A stretch of DNA of 64,000 nucleotides, taken from assembly GCA_937991535.1 (NCBI GenBank), contig CALKHN010000013.1, positions 238,057 to 302,056 of the forward strand, written 5' to 3'. Within the stretch, counting starts at the first letter, position 1; each line of letters begins with the position of its first letter. Both the position numbers and the translations under genes were made by a program. The DNA is from an uncultured Sphingobacteriales bacterium. Its GTDB lineage: Bacteria; Bacteroidota; Bacteroidia; Chitinophagales; Chitinophagaceae. Under the pieces are notes generated by a model that did not search any database, was not told the DNA's origin, and saw only the letters and a list, made by a program, of their open reading frames with translations. Below are positions 59,452 through 64,000 of the stretch, one piece after another.

Positions 59452-60225
59452 ATGGCGAGAAAAAAAAAGACAATTCCTGGCTGGAAGGCTTTGCTGGTAA
59501 TGACAGGTATGATGCTGTTAACGGCTGCCGGAATATATGGTTATGTGCGCTGGAAAGAATACCATGTGCATTTTGTGCGGTACACCGCTTTTGGCATTGA
59601 TATTCCCGTAAATTACAATATTCATGGTATAGATGTTTCTCATCACCAGGATGTGATAGACTGGGAAGAAGTGAAGAAGATGAACGTAGAAGATATGCGT
59701 TTAAGGTTTACTTTTATTAAGGCCACAGAAGGATTGGTTAATGTGGATAAATTGTTTAAACGCAATTGGTATAAGGCAGGAGAAGAGGGGATGACAAGAG
59801 GCGCATATCATTTTTTTCTGGCTACGAAGAGTGGTAAAAAGCAGGCAGATAATTTTATAGCCCAGGTAACGCTGGAACCGGGCGATCTGCCGCCGGTGCT
59901 GGATGTGGAGCAGTTGTATGGGGTAAAACCGGGCGACCTTCGCATAAGAGTTAAAGAATGGCTCACCACCATTGAAACCTACTATAAGGTAAAACCCATT
60001 ATATATACCAATGTTGATTTTTACAACCATTATCTGGGAAAGGACTTTGACGATTACCCTTTATGGGTCGCGCACTACCTGCAGCCCAATAAACCCCGCA
60101 TTGAAAGAAACTGGGTATTTTGGCAACACAGCGAAACGGGGAAGGTAAATGGTATAAGCAGCAAGGTAGACTTTAATGTATTTAATGGCGATTCAACAGC
60201 TTTTAGTCAATTATTGTTAGATTAA
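59452..60225 (+). CDS. Glycoside hydrolase family 25 lysozyme, membrane-anchored
   Basis: 257 residues from the ATG at 59452 (MARKKKTIPGWKALLVMTGM); 16 earlier in-frame codons lie in repeat DNA. One N-terminal membrane segment (about 12-32) anchors the enzyme in the inner membrane facing the periplasm. The GH25 domain shows GIDVSHHQDVIDW, TFIKATEG, AYHFFLATKSGKKQADNF, PPVLDVEQLYG (catalytic acids) and FWQHSETGKVNG. It cuts the beta-1,4 bond between MurNAc and GlcNAc in peptidoglycan. A small membrane protein gene follows by 17 bp. Confidence 0.92.
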   Translation: MARKKKTIPGWKALLVMTGMMLLTAAGIYGYVRWKEYHVHFVRYTAFGIDIPVNYNIHGIDVSHHQDVIDWEEVKKMNVEDMRLRFTFIKATEGLVNVDKLFKRNWYKAGEEGMTRGAYHFFLATKSGKKQADNFIAQVTLEPGDLPPVLDVEQLYGVKPGDLRIRVKEWLTTIETYYKVKPIIYTNVDFYNHYLGKDFDDYPLWVAHYLQPNKPRIERNWVFWQHSETGKVNGISSKVDFNVFNGDSTAFSQLLLD

Positions 60226-60242
60226 TAACCAAAGCACTTACT

Positions 60243-60467
60243 ATGAGCAGTGGTATTGAACCCGAGTTAAAACGACTCATCACCAAGATCCTGCGGGTAA
60301 TAACATCAATAATTATATGGTCTGTTATTACCATATTCTTCGGCCTATACCTGGAGTGGGCATTGATCCGTGGAGGATTTAATGCTTTTAATGGAATGTT
60401 TTATATATGGTTTGTAATTAGCTTTGGTGCATTGATCTATTATTTCTACAGAGTATGGATTGAGTAG
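60243..60467 (+). CDS. Small two-span membrane protein
   Basis: 74 residues with two membrane segments (about 15-38 and 48-68), separated by LEWALIRGGFNAFNG. The short cytosolic start (MSSGIEPELKRLITK) is charged. The gene is 17 bp downstream of the lysozyme gene and probably cotranscribed. No family recognised; a role with the lysozyme is a guess from position. Confidence 0.65.
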   Translation: MSSGIEPELKRLITKILRVITSIIIWSVITIFFGLYLEWALIRGGFNAFNGMFYIWFVISFGALIYYFYRVWIE

Positions 60468-60599
60468 AAGAAAAAGCTATCGTGATTTTACTCTACCAGC
60501 TTCTGTTTTAATTTTCAGCGTTGTTCATGCCAACCTGTATTTGGCGGAATAAGCAACTGTGTACAAGCCGTTCTGCTGGTACGAGATCCGCTACATATT

Positions 60600-61028
60600 T
60601 TAACTGCTGTGATCCGCTACAATTTTCCATTCTCCTTTGATTTTTCGAAACAGTAAAGTATAGTGTCCTCCCACATCTCCCGCTCTTCGCCTGAGGAACC
60701 ATTTGCCCACTACATAATAATATTCAGGGGAAAGCTTATTTATATGCATCACTTCAAAATGGAGGTTACCCATTTTTGCCGTATCGCTATAACTTTTTTT
60801 ATACCTGTTTAAAGTATTCTGATAGCCGTACACAACACTGCTGCCGCCAATAAACATCAGTGAATCGTTGTTCCAGTACCCTTTTACAAAGCGGTCAAGA
60901 TCACCCTTGTTCCAGTACAGGATTTGATCGTCTAATATTTTTAAAACTGCTTTTTCATCTGCAGTTTGTCCGCAAACTTTTAATTGCCAGAAGAATGTTA
61001 TCAGCAGCAGGGATAATAATTTTTTCAT
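60600..61028 (-). CDS. Secreted SnoaL/DUF4440-like (NTF2-fold) protein
   Basis: 142 residues with a signal peptide (MKKLLSLLLITFFWQLKVCG). The mature part has the NTF2-like pattern: ILDDQILYWNKGDLDRFVKG, IGGSSVVYGYQNTLNRYKKS, VGKWFLRRRAGDVGGHYTLL and GEWKIVADHSS. Such folds bind small ligands or act as enzymes, and many are of unknown function. It converges on the small membrane protein gene and diverges from the Crp regulator gene. Confidence 0.82.
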   Translation of the reverse strand: MKKLLSLLLITFFWQLKVCGQTADEKAVLKILDDQILYWNKGDLDRFVKGYWNNDSLMFIGGSSVVYGYQNTLNRYKKSYSDTAKMGNLHFEVMHINKLSPEYYYVVGKWFLRRRAGDVGGHYTLLFRKIKGEWKIVADHSS

Positions 61029-61119
61029 AATGCCCGGTATGATGATCTAATATAAGACGATTATGTAAAATGCTCCGCAATAGATTTATTCATAGAACAC
61101 AAAGCAGCATAAAACCTGT

Positions 61120-61127
61120 TAGCTTTG
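61120..61127 (+). promoter_or_regulatory. -7 box of the Crp-family regulator promoter
   Basis: TAGCTTTG is a perfect TAnnTTTG that ends 5 nt before the ATG at 61133, again predicting a leaderless transcript. Confidence 0.5.
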
Positions 61128-61132
61128 TAAAA

Positions 61133-61726
61133 ATGAATACCGCACTATTGCTGAAAAATATTGCTACGCATATCAGCCTCACCAATGAGGAGGAAGCCTG
61201 CTTCATTTCTTTTTTACAATACAGAAAAATCAAAAAGAAACACTTTTTGTACCAGGAAGGCGAGGTAAATAAATTCCAGGCTTTTGTTGTTGAGGGATGT
61301 TTGCGCAGCTACTCCATTGATAAGAACGGATTTGAACATGTGCTGCAGTTTGCTCCGCCCGGTTGGTGGATTGGTGATATGCAGAGTATTATAACGCAAC
61401 AACCCGGAACATTGTATATTGATGCTATTGATGATACAACCATCATTCTTTTGTTCAGATCGGATCTTGAAAAAATATATAATGCTATTCCTAAGTTTGA
61501 ACGGTTCTTCCGCATATTGGCTGAAAATGCGCTGGCTACCTACCAACACCGCTTAATCGGCAACCTGAGTTTGCCCGCAAAGGAACGGTACGAAAATTTT
61601 TGCCAGCTCTACCCATCGCTGATACAATCTCTGTCCCAGAAACAAATAGCTGCATACATTGGCGTTACACCAGAGTTTTTGAGTAAAATGCTAAACCAGG
61701 GGGATTTTAAAAATAAAATCCATTAA
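61133..61726 (+). CDS. Crp/Fnr-family transcriptional regulator
   Basis: 197 residues from the ATG at 61133 (MNTALLLKNIATHISLTNEE), supported by the -7 box just upstream; 21 earlier in-frame codons lie in the promoter. The N-terminal half is a cyclic-nucleotide-binding beta barrel (FLYQEGEVNKFQAFVVEGCL, QFAPPGWWIGDMQSI). The C-terminal helix-turn-helix is SQKQIAAYIGVTPEFLSKML. No Fe-S cysteines of FNR are present. The ligand is unknown. The adjacent pirin gene, 82 bp downstream, is a likely target. Confidence 0.92.
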   Translation: MNTALLLKNIATHISLTNEEEACFISFLQYRKIKKKHFLYQEGEVNKFQAFVVEGCLRSYSIDKNGFEHVLQFAPPGWWIGDMQSIITQQPGTLYIDAIDDTTIILLFRSDLEKIYNAIPKFERFFRILAENALATYQHRLIGNLSLPAKERYENFCQLYPSLIQSLSQKQIAAYIGVTPEFLSKMLNQGDFKNKIH

Positions 61727-61781
61727 CCTGGATTAAGTTTTCGGCTTAACCTGCATTATTTTCTGGTTACGGCATCAACAG

Positions 61782-61789
61782 TAGCTTTG
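61782..61789 (+). promoter_or_regulatory. -7 box of the pirin promoter
   Basis: TAGCTTTG is a perfect TAnnTTTG 19 nt before the pirin ATG, so pirin can be transcribed separately from the regulator. No -33 TTG seen at normal spacing. Confidence 0.5.
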
Positions 61790-61808
61790 CCATATCAAAA
61801 ACAAACAT

Positions 61809-62528
61809 ATGGTAAAAGCAGTACTACACAAAGCAAATACAAGGGGACATGCAGATCATGGCTGGCTGAGCAGTTATCACACTTTTAGTTTTGCCAATTA
61901 TTATAATCCCGAACGAATGCATTTTGGCGCATTAAGGGTACTCAATGATGATACAGTAGCTGCCGGTAAGGGTTTCGGAAAACATCCGCACGACAATATG
62001 GAAATCATTTCCATTCCGCTGAAAGGCGACCTGGAGCATAGCGACAGTATGGGAAACAAAACAATTATTCGTAAAGGCGACATTCAGGCCATGAGTGCAG
62101 GTACTGGTGTAGCGCACAGCGAGTATAATGCGAATAAAGATAAAGAGGTAAAATTTTTGCAAATATGGATATATCCCGATAGCAAAAATATTAAACCGCA
62201 ATACAGCCAGGTATCGCTTCAAACCGCCGACCGGAAAAACAAGTTACAGCAGATCGTATCGCCACGTTCAAATGGCAACGAGGGCGTTACCGTTCAGCAG
62301 GAGGCCTGGTTTAGCCTGGGCGATCTTGATAAGGGACAGCAGATAACCTACGATATTAAAAGGAAAGGTAATGGCGTATATATTTTTGTATTGAGCGGAG
62401 AAGTGACTGCCGCAGATCAGAAGCTGGCCACCCGTGACGGATTTGGAATATGGGAAACAAATAAAGTTTCCATTACAGCCGATAGCGATTCGGAAATATT
62501 AGTAATGGATGTTCCGATGGAAGTTTAG
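61809..62528 (+). CDS. Pirin family protein
   Basis: 239 residues, the normal size. The metal-site segment is typical: FGKHPHDNMEIISIPLKGDL, EHSD and MSAGTGVAHSEYN give the His/His/His/Glu ligands of the N-terminal cupin. FLQIWIYPDSKNIKPQYSQV is also conserved. Bacterial pirins can show quercetin 2,3-dioxygenase activity, but their physiological role is mostly unknown. It follows a Crp-family regulator gene, a pairing I have the impression is frequent in Bacteroidota. Confidence 0.94.
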   Translation: MVKAVLHKANTRGHADHGWLSSYHTFSFANYYNPERMHFGALRVLNDDTVAAGKGFGKHPHDNMEIISIPLKGDLEHSDSMGNKTIIRKGDIQAMSAGTGVAHSEYNANKDKEVKFLQIWIYPDSKNIKPQYSQVSLQTADRKNKLQQIVSPRSNGNEGVTVQQEAWFSLGDLDKGQQITYDIKRKGNGVYIFVLSGEVTAADQKLATRDGFGIWETNKVSITADSDSEILVMDVPMEV

Positions 62529-62551
62529 TTTGATAATAGTTAAACAAAAAG

Positions 62552-62932
62552 ATGATTATGCAAACAGAGATTTTGATAATAGGCAGAAATGAAGAGATTT
62601 TGCAAACTGTGGTAAGGTTGGTTAATAATAACCCGGAATGGATTGGAACCGGTGCGGCTACGGATGAGGAAGCTATTGAAAAATTTCATCATCATCATTT
62701 TGATGTGGTACTACTCACCAATGGCATTAGCGGCGAAGAAGAAAAAAAGCTCCGTAAAATTTTTACCCACCAGGATGCTGACATTATTATAATTCAGCAC
62801 TATGGTGGTGGCAGCGGGTTGTTGCAGAGTGAGATCAGGGAGGCGCTGGACAAACGCAAGGCTGCCAATAAGCCAACTGTAAGTTTTACGGATGATGCGT
62901 TAAAAAATGCAGGGCCGAATATCAATAAATAA
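62552..62932 (+). CDS. Receiver-like protein lacking the phospho-acceptor Asp
   Basis: 126 residues with the alternating hydrophobic strand and helix pattern of a response-regulator receiver: ILIIGRNEEILQTVVRLVNN, then AIEKFHHHHFDVVLLTNGIS, then ADIIIIQHYGGGSGLL. At the end of strand 3, where the phosphorylated Asp belongs, the sequence is LLTNG. The acidic pair after strand 1 is also missing (GRNEE). No output domain follows. It may be a pseudo-receiver. It lies 23 bp after pirin on the same strand, so it is probably cotranscribed. The fold is inferred from pattern only. Confidence 0.6.
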   Translation: MIMQTEILIIGRNEEILQTVVRLVNNNPEWIGTGAATDEEAIEKFHHHHFDVVLLTNGISGEEEKKLRKIFTHQDADIIIIQHYGGGSGLLQSEIREALDKRKAANKPTVSFTDDALKNAGPNINK

Positions 62933-63220
62933 GTGAATATCAATTACCATTGCGTATAAAGGCATTGCTGTATACACCACGAATAGTAGTGGCAATACTG
63001 GTGTGAGCCATCCCGGCGATGTGCAGTGAATGATTGAAGATGGAGGTATGTACCTTTCCGGGCAGAAATTTATGAATCCATTCGGGAATTTCAATCCGGT
63101 AAATATGGGGTATTAGCGTAACTGATGGGAACGAGCACTTGACACATAGGCACACAGAGACACAATAGGAAGGAGAAAAAAGTCTTATGTGGTAAAAGGG
63201 ACGGTAAAAAGAACCTTGGG
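62933..63220. other. Intergenic region with repeat-like words and no clear gene
   Basis: 288 bp. 63138-63190 contains the words CACATAGGCACACAGAGACA and TCTTATGTG, an imperfect inverted pair of the type common in intergenic DNA of related genomes, in my memory. A minus-strand frame is open across 62940-63233 (for instance IPEWIHKFLPGKVH) but has no recognisable start or family and may be a gene remnant. Confidence 0.4.
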
Positions 63221-63910
63221 CTATTCTGGACAAAAACTAGTTAAATCATCATAACAATGCTTAACATGAATATCCTCTTTATTTTCTATTCGAAGAATTG
63301 CTACGGTTATGGTTAGCAGCCACGGAAAGAGTTTTACAACCAATTTTTTTATTTTATCTATTTGCGTAGGAAAACCGTTTGCCTGAAAATCATGATATAT
63401 ACATCCGAAGTGTTCATAATTTGAATAGTATAGGAAAGCTTCATAGGCAAAACCATACTTTTCAAGATCCTTGTCTTTTTTAATTCTCTCTGATAAATTA
63501 AAATTCCCGACATCATAAGCTCCTTTTTTAACTTTGGGCTCACTTTTTATGTTTCCATGTGGCTCAAGAAATCTTGAATAATAATGTCTAATATCTTTAT
63601 AAGCTTGCTCCTTATTTTCTACGTTTGTTGATTCACGAATATTAGGTATCAAGTGATTTATGGGATCAGCTAATGAACTAAAACAAAAGTCTACAAGATT
63701 TTTACGGGATTCTTTATCTTCCTCACCCCTGCATACTATTTTTGCATTAAAAACATGCAAGGCATCAGACAATACAGAGCGAATCAAAATTGCACATGTA
63801 TACTCCAGACTTTGGCTTTCTTCAGCCTTTGGAATCAACACATTTAGCGCAACTGCGGATTGCTTTAATCTATCAATAGCGCAAAGACAGAATTCCTGAA
63901 TAATATTCAA
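63221..63910 (-). CDS. Protein of unknown function, AT-rich
   Basis: 229 residues from TTG at 63910; there is no ATG near the start, and the frame continues open upstream for a further 12 codons. The protein is largely helical with no signal peptide. It has AEESQSLEYTCAILIRSVLS, AYKDIRHYYSRFLEPHGNIK and FLYYSNYEHFGCIYHDFQAN, a pattern reminiscent of HEPN-like or DUF5677-type helical proteins often found in mobile or defence regions, but I do not recognise the family. Base composition is more AT-rich than the neighbouring core genes, suggesting transfer. No partner gene is visible before the window ends. Confidence 0.6.
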   Translation of the reverse strand: MNIIQEFCLCAIDRLKQSAVALNVLIPKAEESQSLEYTCAILIRSVLSDALHVFNAKIVCRGEEDKESRKNLVDFCFSSLADPINHLIPNIRESTNVENKEQAYKDIRHYYSRFLEPHGNIKSEPKVKKGAYDVGNFNLSERIKKDKDLEKYGFAYEAFLYYSNYEHFGCIYHDFQANGFPTQIDKIKKLVVKLFPWLLTITVAILRIENKEDIHVKHCYDDLTSFCPE

Positions 63911-64000
63911 TTCCTTTTTTTGAAAATGATCTAAAAGACTAACTGATAATTAACCGCCATCAATTTTATCAAAAAAGGAATACCCATTTGCCAACTGCAT

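Noticed and set aside
62940..63233. Minus-strand frame of 97 codons with IPEWIHKFLPGKVH
   Set aside because: No recognisable family or start codon context, and part of it overlaps repeat-like DNA; at most a remnant.
1..64000. tRNA, rRNA, tmRNA, RNase P RNA or CRISPR array
   Set aside because: Looked for T-arm sequences, conserved RNA cores and regularly spaced repeats; none seen.

Overview
The window reads as chromosomal DNA from a Bacteroidota bacterium, most likely family Chitinophagaceae. The evidence is a SusC/SusD pair, a type IX secretion C-terminal sorting domain, the long insert-bearing form of IspG, an acidic N-terminal extension on Rho, DUF2480, and many promoters with the Bacteroidota -7 box TAnnTTTG. 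No rRNA or tRNA gene, CRISPR array, prophage or intact insertion sequence was seen. dnaA and parAB are not in the window.

Layout. 1-3.5 kb: end of a DUF1003 gene, a DoxX-like protein and a large secreted zinc protease. 3.8-6.5 kb: an AT-rich restriction-modification pair (beta-class DNA methyltransferase plus AlwI-family endonuclease), probably acquired. 6.5-15.5 kb, minus strand: LpxL-type acyltransferase, NadB, a flippase, IspG, a lipoprotein and a fumarylacetoacetase-family enzyme. 15.5-21.2 kb, plus strand: a serine hydrolase, a GH9 glycosidase joined out of frame to a polysaccharide deacetylase across a run of nine A, a radical SAM/SPASM protein and YciO. 21.2-24.2 kb: an ECF sigma factor with a TPR anti-sigma candidate, and two family-restricted proteins. 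24.3-29.5 kb: SusD/SusC. 29.8-35.8 kb: a minus-strand run rsfS-ftsH-LUD-lpxH-propeller-mscS. 35.9-44.9 kb: birA, a LON-domain protein, rho, asnS, mnmD, a universal stress protein, chrA, nadD and feoA. 44.9-52.3 kb: ybeY, a CAP protein, mnmG, nadA, a periplasmic peptidyl-prolyl isomerase and DUF2480. 52.5-63.9 kb: a HEAT/cytochrome c protein, a T9SS cargo protein, an ABC-F ATPase, GH25 lysozyme, a Crp regulator, pirin, a receiver-like protein and an unknown gene.

Shared themes: NAD synthesis (nadB, nadA, nadD at three separate loci), wobble-uridine modification (mnmG, mnmD), lipid A (lpxH, lpxL-type), ribosome maturation (ybeY, rsfS), and outer-membrane polysaccharide handling.

Most notable signals: (1) two near-perfect parS centromere sites on either side of the CAP gene, next to mnmG, and 3 kb further on an AT-rich, DnaA-box-like region, which together suggest the chromosome origin is close by; (2) the A9 slippery junction between GH9 and deacetylase; (3) several genes whose -7 box lies 4-5 nt before the start codon, predicting leaderless mRNAs; (4) families of degenerate intergenic repeats, with a similar low-complexity tract inside ispG; (5) a terminator whose stem also carries the -33 element of the next promoter.
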